From: DASZIT01 sp963770635
Lineage (GTDB): Bacteria > Actinomycetota > Acidimicrobiia > Acidimicrobiales > RAAP-2
Assembly (NCBI GenBank): GCA_963770635.1
Contig: CAVYQI010000004.1
Location: 310,001-374,000, forward strand
Reading direction: 5' to 3'
Length of the DNA stretch: 64,000 bases
Shown: positions 7,589-15,793 of the stretch, piece after piece
Layout of the letters: every line of letters begins with the position of its first letter
Numbering within the stretch: position 1 is the first letter of the stretch
Position numbers and translations under genes: made by a program
The notes under the pieces: model-generated
Databases searched by the model: none
What the model was told of the DNA's origin: nothing
The model's input: only the letters and a program-made list of their open reading frames with translations

Positions 7589-8578
7589 CTATTCAACGCC
7601 GGTCGCCGCGGTGCCATTCCGGACTGCGAGTGCCAAGTCGTAGACCCGCCGGCGGGCGACTCCGAATTCTTCCGCCACCGCATCGACCGCCCCCCGGGTT
7701 CGCTCGCCCCGGGCCAAGCGAACTTCCAGGGCTTCTCGCAGTTGCCCGTCCTCCACCCTCACTTCCGGCGCTTCCGCCGCCCCCGCCACCACGATCACCA
7801 CCTCACCCCGAACCGGCGCCGACGCCGCCCACGTCGCTGCCCCGACGGCCGTGCCCCGCCAGATCTGTTCGTGGAGCTTGGTCAACTCCCGGGCCACCGC
7901 CACCTGCCGTTGGTCACCGAGCTCCCGGGCCAGCTCGGCGAGCGTGGCGGCCAGGCGGCCCGGTGCTTCGAACAGCACAGTGGTCCGGGTCTCCGCGGCC
8001 AGCGCCGCCAATCGATGTCGACGTTCCTTGCCCGCCCGGGGAAGGAACCCGTCGAAACAGAAGCGATCGGTGGGTAGCCCGCTGGTGACCAGGGCCGCCA
8101 GGCCGGCCGAGGGTCCGGGAATGACCGAGATCTTGAGACCGGCCTTCGCCGCCGCCGCCACCACCCGGCACCCAGGGTCGGAGATCCCGGGGGTACCGGC
8201 ATCGCTGACCATGGCCACCGTCCGCCCGCCGGCCACCGATCCGATCACCTCATCGATCCGGTCGTCCTCGTTGTGTTGATGAAGGGATCGGAGCCTCCCC
8301 CCGGTGATCCCGGCGTGGGTCAGGAGTTTGCGCGAATGCCGGGTGTCCTCGCAGTAGATGACGTCGGCGGTGGACAGCACCTCGACGGCCCGGGGCGACA
8401 GATCACCCAGGTTGCCGATCGGGGTGGCCACCAGGACCAGTGCTCCCCCCTCCACCCCGCCCGGGTCCCCAAGTTCGGCGTCATCGGCGCCCTCGGCCTC
8501 GTCATCCTCGTCATCCTCGTCATCGGAGTCCTCCGCCCACCCCTCCAGCTCCTCGAGGATGTCGGGGTCGACGGTCAC
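7589..8578 (-). CDS. rsmI: 16S rRNA (cytidine1402-2'-O)-methyltransferase RsmI
   Basis: A 329-residue tetrapyrrole-methylase-fold enzyme that methylates the ribose of C1402 in the decoding centre of 16S rRNA. Motifs are LVATPIGNLGDLSPRA, IYCEDTRHSRKLL, VSDAGTPGISDPG and VIPGPSA. The first 45 residues are an unusual acidic extension (EDSDDEDDEDDEAEG) absent from the standard family length of about 280. The GTG at 8578 overlaps the DUF192 stop (GTGA) and has GGAG 5 bases upstream, so the acidic segment is probably translated. Confidence 0.93.
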   Translation of the reverse strand: MTVDPDILEELEGWAEDSDDEDDEDDEAEGADDAELGDPGGVEGGALVLVATPIGNLGDLSPRAVEVLSTADVIYCEDTRHSRKLLTHAGITGGRLRSLHQHNEDDRIDEVIGSVAGGRTVAMVSDAGTPGISDPGCRVVAAAAKAGLKISVIPGPSAGLAALVTSGLPTDRFCFDGFLPRAGKERRHRLAALAAETRTTVLFEAPGRLAATLAELARELGDQRQVAVARELTKLHEQIWRGTAVGAATWAASAPVRGEVVIVVAGAAEAPEVRVEDGQLREALEVRLARGERTRGAVDAVAEEFGVARRRVYDLALAVRNGTAATGVE

Positions 8579-8901
8579 CGGAGCTCCAGGTGGTCGCCGA
8601 CCCGGAGCCCCCAACGTTCGAATGCCCCGGCCTGGGCCTCGATCACCGATCGACCCCGCCGACGGGGCACCGACATTCGCCAGGGCGCCAGGGTGACGAC
8701 ATCGAGCACCGTCATCTCCTTGTCGCAGAAGGCGACATCGATGCCGAATCGCATCCCCAGGGTGTGCACGGCTCGGGTGTGGGGCAGCACCATCGCCCCC
8801 TCATAGCTGGACCGCCCGAGGAGGCCCTTGGACCGCTGACCGAAGCTGGATGCGACTTCGGCAGTCGCCAACACGTCTCCGTCCCGCAGCAGCCAGGTCA
8901 T
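8575..8901 (-). CDS. DUF192 family protein
   Basis: A 108-residue protein of the DUF192 family, small beta-rich proteins of unknown function often found next to translation or secretion genes. Family features are SFGQRSKGLLGR, the VLPHTRAVHTLGMRFGIDVAF core and IEAQAGAFERWGLRVGD near the C-terminus. No export signal is evident. The ATG at 8901 is chosen because the longer frame upstream has no similarity and runs into the divergent bL37 gene. It is translationally coupled to rsmI through a GTGA overlap. Confidence 0.85.
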   Translation of the reverse strand: MTWLLRDGDVLATAEVASSFGQRSKGLLGRSSYEGAMVLPHTRAVHTLGMRFGIDVAFCDKEMTVLDVVTLAPWRMSVPRRRGRSVIEAQAGAFERWGLRVGDHLELR

Positions 8902-8954
8902 CGTCGGCCGCCGGTTGGCTCGGGGACGGCAATCCCGACTACCATCGTCAAACT

Positions 8955-9038
8955 GTGTCCAAACGAACCAACAAGCGCAAGCTGCGCGCCAAAAAGAAGG
9001 CCAACCACGGCAAGAAGCCGAACTGCGGTCGCGGCTGA
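8955..9038 (+). CDS. bL37-type small ribosomal protein (27 residues)
   Basis: A 27-residue, strongly basic peptide that starts at GTG 8955 (MSKRTNKRKLRAKKKANHG, then KKPNCGRG). The body SKR...K..R...KANHGKKPN matches the very short actinobacterial large-subunit protein bL37, known from mycobacterial ribosome structures as a peptide of about 24 residues ending in ANHGKRPN. A TACCAT box ends 9 bases before the GTG, consistent with a leaderless start, and no Shine-Dalgarno is present. The longer frame from 8850 runs through the divergent DUF192 gene and is not supported. Genes this short are commonly missed by annotation. Confidence 0.8.
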   Translation: MSKRTNKRKLRAKKKANHGKKPNCGRG

Positions 9039-9079
9039 GCCCTCCGGGCTCGCCTCGCTTGTCTCGCCGACCCGGACGT

Positions 9080-9970
9080 TCACGGGTCGTTCGTCTCCGG
9101 TCGCCACGAAGCTGCACGGGCGTCGAGCACTCCGACCAGGGTGGTGGGGAGATCGGTGATGATGCCGTCGACCCCCAGGTCGCAGAGCCGCGCCATCTCC
9201 GTCTCCACGTCGATGGTCCAGACGTGGACCGCCATGCCCGCCCGGTGGGCGGCATCGATGAACTGTTCATCGACGAGGGTCACCCCCGCATGGGTGGCAG
9301 GAACCTGCATCGCGACATGGTCCATCGGTGGCGGGTCCTCCCCCGCTCTCACCGCCTGATAGAAGACGGCCACCGCCGCGGTGCCGGCCGAGGTCGGAAT
9401 GTCGGGAGCGAATGAGGAGAAGGCGTCGGTCGCCCGGTCCAGGAACGACGCCACGATCACGTCGTCCTTCCGCCCGTGGCGCTTCAGCATCGAGGCCAGC
9501 GCCTCTTCATAGGGGACAACCTCCGGGGCGGTCTGCTTGATGTCGAGGTTGAGCACCGCCCCGGGGAACGCCTCGAGTACGTCTTCCAGGGTTGCGACCC
9601 GGAAGTCATGGTCGTCGGGAGCCCGCCCCCGGAACGGGTAGCTGTCCGGCTCCAACCCCGGCGACACGTCGGCACCGGGAGCCCACCAGTAGGCATTGTC
9701 CAACCTCCGCACCTCGGCCAGCGTCAGGTTGGCGAAGTTGCCCGAGCCGTTGGTGGTGCGGTCGACGGTGGGATCGTGGCTGACCACCAGGTGGCCGTCG
9801 GAGGTGGCGTGGACGTCGAGCTCGATGCCGGTCGCTCCCGCGCCCAGCGCCGCCCGGATGGCATACAACGTCGACGAGGGAGCTTCCCAGGCGCCCCCCT
9901 GGTGGGCGTAGGCGATGACCCGCCGCTCCAGCCAATCAGATCGGCGGCTGGGGTGAGGGGAGGCGTCCAC
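9080..9970 (-). CDS. Glycerophosphodiester phosphodiesterase family protein
   Basis: A 296-residue GDPD-fold enzyme; the family hydrolyses glycerophosphodiesters to glycerol-3-phosphate and an alcohol. Visible motifs: the first catalytic His region (IAYAHQGGAWEAPSSTL), the metal site IELDVHATSDGHLVVSHDPTVDRTT with the second His, and NLDIKQ; the C-terminal strand VHVWTIDVETEM ends the barrel. The canonical HRG is HQG here, a small deviation. No signal peptide is seen, so it is probably cytosolic. The GTG at 9970 has a TACCGT box 6 bases upstream and no ribosome site, so the message is probably leaderless. Confidence 0.88.
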   Translation of the reverse strand: MDASPHPSRRSDWLERRVIAYAHQGGAWEAPSSTLYAIRAALGAGATGIELDVHATSDGHLVVSHDPTVDRTTNGSGNFANLTLAEVRRLDNAYWWAPGADVSPGLEPDSYPFRGRAPDDHDFRVATLEDVLEAFPGAVLNLDIKQTAPEVVPYEEALASMLKRHGRKDDVIVASFLDRATDAFSSFAPDIPTSAGTAAVAVFYQAVRAGEDPPPMDHVAMQVPATHAGVTLVDEQFIDAAHRAGMAVHVWTIDVETEMARLCDLGVDGIITDLPTTLVGVLDARAASWRPETNDP

Positions 9971-9976
9971 GGAAGA

Positions 9977-9986
9977 ACGGTAGCCT
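9977..9986. promoter_or_regulatory. Overlapping divergent -10 boxes (GDPD / hypothetical)
   Basis: The ten bases ACGGTAGCCT read as TACCGT on the minus strand, 6 bases from the GTG of the GDPD gene, and as TAGCCT on the plus strand, 10 bases from the ATG at 9997. The two boxes share a central TA. No -35 consensus was identified on either side. Confidence 0.45.
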
Positions 9987-9996
9987 CTGCCCCGCC

Positions 9997-10599
9997 ATGC
10001 TCGACCATGTTTTCGCACAGGTTGTCACTTCGCACCGCCGGTCGTTCGAGGCGGCGTTGCTCCAGCGTCAAGCCGTCGAAGAGCGGTTTCAGGTCGACGT
10101 GTTCCTCGGGGATGTCAGCTTCGAGACGTCCCACAGCCTCCCCGGGGAGCCGCGCCCGGCGCGGATCCGGGTCGACACCAGCTTCGACTGGCCCACCTGG
10201 AGCCAGACCGCCTACCGCAGCTGGTCGATCGACGATGACTCCGACGAGCTCCCCGAGCTGTTGGTGGAGATCGCCTTCCGGGTCCAGGGCCTCGAGGTCG
10301 CCCCCGAGCCGGAACTGCTCCTCGGGGTGCTCCCCGACGAGCTCCCGGTGATCGGCGACGAACCGCTGCATCGGAGCGCCACCACCGTCGAGCAGGTGTT
10401 GCCCAACGGGCCGGCCAGCCCGGAGTTCGCCATCGAGGTCTCCTATGAGGGCTCGTGTCCGTTGGAGGAGTCCATCCTCGAGGATCCGACCAAGCTCGAC
10501 GAGGCGCTCGCCCCGCTGGGGCGGGCGGTGGCGTCGGTACTGATACGCATCGGCGACCTCCCGTTCAGCTTCCGCCCGGTGGAGACCCCGAGCGACTGA
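9997..10599 (+). CDS. Conserved hypothetical protein
   Basis: A 200-residue acidic protein that I do not recognise. It has no signal peptide, membrane span or metal motif. Alternating beta-type segments (RFQVDVFLGDVSFETSHSLP, ARIRVDTSFDWPTWSQTAYRSW, FAIEVSYEGSCPLEE) suggest a globular cytosolic protein. The ATG at 9997 lies 10 bases after a TAGCCT box that overlaps the divergent GDPD promoter, so the two genes share a control region. No function is proposed. Confidence 0.7.
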   Translation: MLDHVFAQVVTSHRRSFEAALLQRQAVEERFQVDVFLGDVSFETSHSLPGEPRPARIRVDTSFDWPTWSQTAYRSWSIDDDSDELPELLVEIAFRVQGLEVAPEPELLLGVLPDELPVIGDEPLHRSATTVEQVLPNGPASPEFAIEVSYEGSCPLEESILEDPTKLDEALAPLGRAVASVLIRIGDLPFSFRPVETPSD

Positions 10600-10645
10600 C
10601 CCCGGGCCCGTCCCCGCGGATGAATGGCCGCCGGCCGGGAGGGGA

Positions 10646-10999
10646 TCAGGGGGCCGGGGCCGGAGGTGGTCCCTGGCTCTGCGGTGGCGGTCCGGCCGGG
10701 CCCGGGCCTGTCGGGGGCGGGTACCCGAGCACGCTCGATCGCTGCCAGTACTCCTCGTTGGTGATGTCGCCCCGGGCGTAACGGATCCGCAATTCATTGA
10801 TGGCCGAATCGGTGCCCGTCCACGGCGGCGTCCCGGCCGGCGGCCTCGGCGGCATCCCCGCCGCCGATGCGAAGCCGCCATGGGGGTGCCTCCGCCACCG
10901 CACCAGGAAGATGACGCCGACCACCACCAGGGCGGCGATCAGCACCAGGAAGATGATGCCGAGGACCGGATGATGGGCATGATGGCCATAACGGAACAT
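10646..10999 (-). CDS. Small membrane protein with SHOCT domain
   Basis: A 117-residue protein: a His-rich N-terminus (FRYGHHAHHPV), one membrane span (about residues 12-33), a Pro-rich linker, a SHOCT helix pair (INELRIRYARGDITNEEYWQRSSVL) and a Pro/Gly-rich tail. SHOCT is a short oligomerisation-type domain common at the ends of bacterial membrane proteins; no reaction is known. The ATG at 10999 is set by an AAGGAG site 6 bases upstream. It stands alone between two opposed genes. Confidence 0.85.
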   Translation of the reverse strand: MFRYGHHAHHPVLGIIFLVLIAALVVVGVIFLVRWRRHPHGGFASAAGMPPRPPAGTPPWTGTDSAINELRIRYARGDITNEEYWQRSSVLGYPPPTGPGPAGPPPQSQGPPPAPAP

Positions 11000-11107
11000 G
11001 AACACTCCTTGGCTAAAACTCGAACCACTCGTCACGGCTATGAAAACACACCCAGCTGTGGATGTACCGTCGGTCAGCGGAACCGACCGGCAATTCGAAC
11101 CGACCGA

Positions 11108-12136
11108 TCAGCTGAACAGACCGGCCGAGACCGCCAACGCCCGGAGGTCGGCCCACGGCCGGGCCCCGACGTGGGAGATGATCTCCGCCGCGCACACCCC
11201 GCCGAGGCGGGCGGAATCCTCCGGCGACAACCCGTTGGTGATGCCGTAGAGGAACCCGGCGGCGAACAGGTCGCCGGCCCCGGTGGTGTCCACCACCGAC
11301 TCGACCGGTTCGGCCGGGACGGCGATCGTCCCCGACGCGGTGACCACCACCGATCCCTCCGCCCCCCGGGTCAGGACGGCCAGGACCCCGGTCTCGGCCA
11401 CCGCCTCGACGGCGGCGGCGAAGTCGGCCGCCCCGAACAACAGCATGATCTCGTCCTCGTTGGCGAACAGCATCTCGAGGTCGCCGGTGAGCAGCTCGAG
11501 GAACTCGGCCTGGTGGCTCTGGACGCAGAACGGGTCGGACAGGGTGAGGGCCACCGCCGCGTCATCGGCGTGGGCGATATCCATGGCCTCGCGCATCCCC
11601 GCCTTGGCCGCCGGCTGATCCCAGAGGTAGCCCTCCAGGTAGAGCACGCTGGCCGACGCCAGCTGGGCACGGGCACTGGCCAGATCTTCGGGCCCGAAGT
11701 CGGACGCCACCCCCAGGTGGGTGGCCATGGTGCGCTCGGCGTCGTCGGTCACCAGCACCAGGCAGTGGCCGGTCACTGAGGTCCCCGGCACCGCCTGGGT
11801 CGGCGTCGGGTCGAACGCCACCCCGATGGAGCGGATGTCGTGGGTGAACGCGTGCCCCAGCGCGTCATCGGCCACCCGGCCGATGAACGCCGCCCGACCG
11901 CCCAGCGCGGCTACCCCGGCCACGGTGTTGGCGCCCGACCCCCCGGATGCCTCGGTGGTGGGGCCCAGGGTGCTGTAGATGGCCTCCGACCGGGCCAGGT
12001 CCACCAGCGCCATGGTGCCCTTCACCAGTCCGAGCTTGTCCAGATCGGCATCCTTGACCGGGGCCAGCACGTCGACCAGTGCGTTGCCGATGGCCACCAC
12101 GTCGAGGGTCGGGTTGTCGTCGTGTTCGTTGTCCAC
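11108..12136 (-). CDS. PfkB-family carbohydrate/nucleoside kinase (adenosine kinase-like)
   Basis: A 342-residue ribokinase-fold kinase. Motifs: VVAIGNALVDVLA at the N-terminus, the substrate loop GGSGANTVAGVAALGGRAAFIGRV, LYLEGYL, and the PfkB signature 2 VVDTTGAGDLFAAGFLYGI holding the catalytic Asp. The overall pattern (adenosine kinase-like NEDEIMLLF and the GxxxE motif region) resembles the bacterial adenosine kinase group, but substrate assignment is uncertain. The GTG at 12136 has TACCGT 6 bases upstream and no ribosome site, indicating a leaderless message. It is divergent from the aminopeptidase gene, sharing promoter DNA. Confidence 0.85.
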   Translation of the reverse strand: MDNEHDDNPTLDVVAIGNALVDVLAPVKDADLDKLGLVKGTMALVDLARSEAIYSTLGPTTEASGGSGANTVAGVAALGGRAAFIGRVADDALGHAFTHDIRSIGVAFDPTPTQAVPGTSVTGHCLVLVTDDAERTMATHLGVASDFGPEDLASARAQLASASVLYLEGYLWDQPAAKAGMREAMDIAHADDAAVALTLSDPFCVQSHQAEFLELLTGDLEMLFANEDEIMLLFGAADFAAAVEAVAETGVLAVLTRGAEGSVVVTASGTIAVPAEPVESVVDTTGAGDLFAAGFLYGITNGLSPEDSARLGGVCAAEIISHVGARPWADLRALAVSAGLFS

Positions 12137-12142
12137 GGCGCG

Positions 12143-12152
12143 ACGGTAGCGT
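12143..12152. promoter_or_regulatory. Overlapping divergent -10 boxes (pfkB-type kinase / aminopeptidase)
   Basis: ACGGTAGCGT reads as TACCGT on the minus strand, 6 bases from the kinase GTG, and as TAGCGT on the plus strand, 7 bases from the aminopeptidase ATG. The two boxes overlap by two bases, so two polymerases cannot occupy them together. The arrangement is nearly identical to that at 9977-9986. Confidence 0.5.
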
Positions 12153-12159
12153 GCATCCG

Positions 12160-14742
12160 ATGAGCACTACGACAGATGACCCGTCCACCTACCGTCTGGC
12201 CACCACCGTCGTGCCCCACCGGTACCGGCTGGAGCTGAACCCCGACCTCGAGGCGGCCACCTTCGCCGGCACCGCCGAGATCGACCTGACCGTCAATGAG
12301 CCCGTCGACCGCATCACCCTGAATGCCGCCGAGCTCGACATCACCTCCGCCGAGTGGACCGGGGGCCCCGGGGGCGGGCGTCGGCTGACCGCCACCGCCG
12401 TCGACCTCGACGAGGAGGAGGAGCGGGCCACCCTCACCTTCCCCGAAGCCCTCCCTCCCGGTCCCGCCACCCTGCATCTCGCCTTCACCGGGATCCTCAA
12501 CGACAAGCTCCACGGTTTCTACCGGTCCACCTTCACCGACGACGATGGCCACGAGCACCTGATCGCCACCACCCAGATGGAAGCCACCGACGCCCGTCGT
12601 GCCTTCCCGTGCTGGGACGAGCCCGACCACAAGGCCGTCTTCGAGGTGACTCTGGTGGTCGACGAGAACCTGGCCGCCTACTCCAACGGACCCGTCATCG
12701 ACGAGGCCCCCGCCCCCAACAACAAGAAGCGGGTGACCTTCGCCCCCACCATGGTGATGTCCACCTACTTGGTCGCCTTCATCGTGGGCCCCCTCGAGGC
12801 TACCCCGCAGACCGACGTCGACGGCGTCCCCCTCCGCATCGTCCATCCGCCCGGCAAAGAACACCTGACCCCGTTCGCCCTGGAGGTCGGGGCCCATGCC
12901 CTCCGGTTCTTCACCGACTACTTCGGCATTCCCTATCCGGCCGACAAGCTCGACCTGGTCGCCATCCCCGACTTCGCCTTCGGGGCCATGGAGAACCTCG
13001 GGTGCGTCACCTTCCGGGAGTCGGTGCTGCTGGTCGACCCGGCCCAGGCGGCCCGCACCGAGCTCGAGCGGGTGGCCGACGTCGTCTGCCACGAGATCGC
13101 CCACATGTGGTTCGGGGACCTGGTCACCATGAAGTGGTGGAACGGCATCTGGCTCAACGAGGCGTTCGCCACCTTCATGGAGGTGCTGGCCGTCGATGCC
13201 TTCCAGCCCGAGTGGCAGAGGTGGGTCAGCTTCGGTGTCGAGCGGGAGGCGGCCATGGCCGTCGACGGCCTCCATTCCACCCGGCCGGTGGAGTTCCCGG
13301 TCGGGCGGCCGGAGGAGGCCCAGGGCATGTTCGACGTCCTCACCTACCAAAAGGGCGGGAGCGTGCTCCGGATGCTCGAGCAGTTCGTGGGTCCCGACGT
13401 CTTCCGGGACGGCATCCGCGACTACCTGACCACCCACCGGTATGGCAACACCGAGACCTCCGACCTGTGGGACGCCCTCGAGCGCTCCAGCGGGAGACCG
13501 GTGCGAGACATCATGGACACCTGGATCAACCAGGGTGGCTATCCCCTGGTCCGGGTGGCCGAGGACGGGAGCCTGACCCAGGCGCCCTTCTCCTACCGCG
13601 GCGATCCCGGGGGGGCGATCGGCTCGGCGTGGAAGGTCCCGGTGGTGTTGCGCTCGCTGCAGGACGCCGACCCCGACCCGGTGCCCGTCCTCTTGGACGG
13701 GAGCGGCAGCGCCCGGCCCGGGACGGTCGACGGACGGCTGGTCAACGCCGGCGGGTCCGGTTTCTACCGGGTCTCCTACCCGACCGCCACCGTCGAGCAG
13801 CTGGCCTCCGGCCTGGCCGGACTCGCCCCGCTCGAGCGGTACAACCTGGTCTCCGACGCCTGGGCCGCGGCCCTCTCCGGACAGGGGCCCCTCCCTGACC
13901 TGCTGCGCCTGGCCGGCGCGCTGGCCGCCTCCGGCGAACGGGACCCGAGTGTGTGGTCGGTGGTCCTCGGCGCCCTCGGGCTGGCCGACCGGGTGAGCCC
14001 CGAGGCGGATCGACCCGTCCTCGAGCGGGCGGTCCGTACCCTGCTGGGCCCGCTGGCCGCCCAGCTCGGCTGGGACCCACAACCGGACGACTCGGAACGC
14101 ACCCCGCCCCTCCGGGCGTCGGTGCTGCGCACCCTCGGGACCATCGGCGCCGACGAAACCGTACGGTCCGAGGCCCAGCAGCGCTTCGCCGCCGCCCCCG
14201 CCGTCGCCCTCCACCCCGACACCGAGTCCACCATTCTGGACATCGTGGCCACCACCGGCGGCGAGGCCGAGTTCGAGTCCTACCTGGCCCGCTACCGGAA
14301 CCCGGCCACCCCGCAGGAGGAGAACCGGTACCTCTACGCGCTGGCCTCCTTCGACGACCCCCAGCTGGCCGACCGCACCTTCGACCTGGCCATGAGCGAG
14401 GTGCGCACCCAGAACGCCCCGTTCGTCATCCAGTCGTTGGTGGCCAACCGGAAGACCGGCCCGGGCATCTGGCATCGGGTCACCGAGGAGTGGGACACCA
14501 TGGTGGCCAGGTTCCCGTCGAACATCATGCCCCGCCTCATCGACGGGGTCCGGGGGCTGTGCAACCCGCCTTCCCTGGCCGCCGAGGTGACCGAGTTCAT
14601 CGAGAGCCACCCGCTCCCGGCCGGCGGCAAGTCGGTCGAGCAGATCCTGGAGCGGCTGGCGGTCAACGTTGCCTTCGCCCAGCGCGAAGGCGGTTCGCTG
14701 GCCGCCTCCCTCCAAGAGACGTTGGGCCCGCTCACCGATTGA
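12160..14742 (+). CDS. pepN: M1 family aminopeptidase (PepN-like)
   Basis: An 860-residue zinc aminopeptidase that removes N-terminal residues from peptides in the cytosol. The substrate-binding GAMEN motif is at about residues 275-279 (FGAMENLG), and the zinc site HEIAH is at 311-315 with the third ligand Glu in NEAFAT about 18 residues on. The N-terminal saddle domain and the C-terminal helical ERAP1-like domain are both full length, as usual for actinobacterial PepN. The ATG at 12160 lies 7 bases after TAGCGT without a ribosome site, indicating a leaderless start. The large open frame on its opposite strand is a shadow caused by high GC. Confidence 0.95.
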   Translation: MSTTTDDPSTYRLATTVVPHRYRLELNPDLEAATFAGTAEIDLTVNEPVDRITLNAAELDITSAEWTGGPGGGRRLTATAVDLDEEEERATLTFPEALPPGPATLHLAFTGILNDKLHGFYRSTFTDDDGHEHLIATTQMEATDARRAFPCWDEPDHKAVFEVTLVVDENLAAYSNGPVIDEAPAPNNKKRVTFAPTMVMSTYLVAFIVGPLEATPQTDVDGVPLRIVHPPGKEHLTPFALEVGAHALRFFTDYFGIPYPADKLDLVAIPDFAFGAMENLGCVTFRESVLLVDPAQAARTELERVADVVCHEIAHMWFGDLVTMKWWNGIWLNEAFATFMEVLAVDAFQPEWQRWVSFGVEREAAMAVDGLHSTRPVEFPVGRPEEAQGMFDVLTYQKGGSVLRMLEQFVGPDVFRDGIRDYLTTHRYGNTETSDLWDALERSSGRPVRDIMDTWINQGGYPLVRVAEDGSLTQAPFSYRGDPGGAIGSAWKVPVVLRSLQDADPDPVPVLLDGSGSARPGTVDGRLVNAGGSGFYRVSYPTATVEQLASGLAGLAPLERYNLVSDAWAAALSGQGPLPDLLRLAGALAASGERDPSVWSVVLGALGLADRVSPEADRPVLERAVRTLLGPLAAQLGWDPQPDDSERTPPLRASVLRTLGTIGADETVRSEAQQRFAAAPAVALHPDTESTILDIVATTGGEAEFESYLARYRNPATPQEENRYLYALASFDDPQLADRTFDLAMSEVRTQNAPFVIQSLVANRKTGPGIWHRVTEEWDTMVARFPSNIMPRLIDGVRGLCNPPSLAAEVTEFIESHPLPAGGKSVEQILERLAVNVAFAQREGGSLAASLQETLGPLTD

Positions 14743-14787
14743 CCGCCAGCCTGAACCCTCCGGCCGGCGGGACCCGCGGACGGGTGT

Positions 14788-15108
14788 TCAGCTGCCCGGC
14801 GGGCGGTAGCTGGTCTGCATGCCGGCAGCGGCGTCGAGCTCCGCCGGGGTGAGCAGCACGACGACCCGGCCGGTGGCGCCGCCCCCGGCGGTCACCGTCA
14901 GCGATGCCGCGGCGGCGGCGGCGTTGTCGGGGAGGTCAGCGATAACGAACACATCGGTGCCGCCGAAGGCGAAGTAAAACGATTCGACCGTTCCCCCGAG
15001 TCCTTCGATCAGCTCGGTGGCCGCCGCCACTCGGGCGGAGCCGCCAGCCGACCTGACGCCTTTGACGCCGTCAACGGTGTAGTTGACTTCGAGTAGATAC
15101 TTGGGCAT
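14788..15108 (-). CDS. GYD-domain protein
   Basis: A 106-residue protein with the pattern of the GYD domain family (MPKYLLEVNYTVDGVKGV..., LIEGLGGTVESFYFAFGGTDVFVIADLPD), a small ferredoxin-like alpha/beta fold of unknown function. The ATG at 15108 is fixed by a near-perfect AAAGGAGG ribosome site 4-5 bases upstream. It is soluble and converges on the aminopeptidase gene. Nothing nearby suggests a pathway. Confidence 0.82.
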   Translation of the reverse strand: MPKYLLEVNYTVDGVKGVRSAGGSARVAAATELIEGLGGTVESFYFAFGGTDVFVIADLPDNAAAAAASLTVTAGGGATGRVVVLLTPAELDAAAGMQTSYRPPGS

Positions 15109-15215
15109 CGCCCCTCCTTTTCCGGCCGGCCCCCTCCCCACTGTAGGACCGAGGCAGCCGATCTGCCCAGAGGTTGGCGCCCCGCCGAGGGGACGGATGC
15201 GGGCCGGGGCGGATG

Positions 15216-15671
15216 TCAGGCGGTGCTGGTGTTGACGATCAACACGTCGCAATCGGCGTGGTGGGCGATCCGGTTGGGGACGCTTCCGAGCAGGTACCGC
15301 TTGGCCCCGGTCATCCCCTGGTTCCCGACCACGATGAGTCCCGCCCCGACATCAGTGGCCACGTCGAGGATGGCGTCGGCGGCCGGCACGTCGAGGGCGT
15401 GGACCCGCACGTCGGTGGCCCCGCTCTCGGTGGCGATGTCCCTCCCCCGCTGCAGGATCTTGTCGGCGTCCTCACTGGGGCTCACTTTCCATCCGAGCTC
15501 CGACGGGATCTCCTGGCGCTCGCTCTCCAGCCGGCCGGCGGAGACCGGCCGGTAGGCGCTGACCAGATGCAGCCGGGAATTGGGCTGGGTGGCGGCCAAT
15601 TCGGCGGCCCTCCGGACCGCCACGGTCGCCGTCGTCGAACCGTCGGTGCCTACAACAATGGCGTCGTACAT
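15216..15671 (-). CDS. Universal stress protein (UspA family)
   Basis: A 151-residue single-domain UspA protein. The N-terminal IVVGTDGSTTATVAVRRA and the C-terminal LIVVGNQGMTGAKRYLLGSV form the ATP-binding type G-2x-G-9x-G(S/N) site, so nucleotide binding is expected. Such proteins act in the cytosol in stress or dormancy responses; the partner is unknown. A GAGGAGAGG stretch lies rather far (about 15 bases) from the ATG, so the ribosome site is weak. It is divergent from the GDT1-type gene. Confidence 0.92.
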   Translation of the reverse strand: MYDAIVVGTDGSTTATVAVRRAAELAATQPNSRLHLVSAYRPVSAGRLESERQEIPSELGWKVSPSEDADKILQRGRDIATESGATDVRVHALDVPAADAILDVATDVGAGLIVVGNQGMTGAKRYLLGSVPNRIAHHADCDVLIVNTSTA

Positions 15672-15793
15672 CGCTGTCGCCCAGCCTCTCCTCAGCAGTG
15701 GTTACGGAGCGCCCATGATAGGTCGGCCGGCCGGATCCGGCCTCATTCGGCCCCCGGCACCTGCCGGCCTTCTCGGTTCCGTAGCCTGAGCCA

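Noticed and set aside
12022..14715. Very long open frame on the minus strand
   Set aside because: It is antisense to the aminopeptidase, has Gly/Arg/Pro-rich composition without any family pattern, and overlaps a gene with complete catalytic motifs.
14750..14791. CTGAAC...GTTCAG repeat between the aminopeptidase and GYD genes
   Set aside because: Six-base arms with a 30-base loop overlapping a stop codon are weak and expected by chance; not claimed as a terminator.
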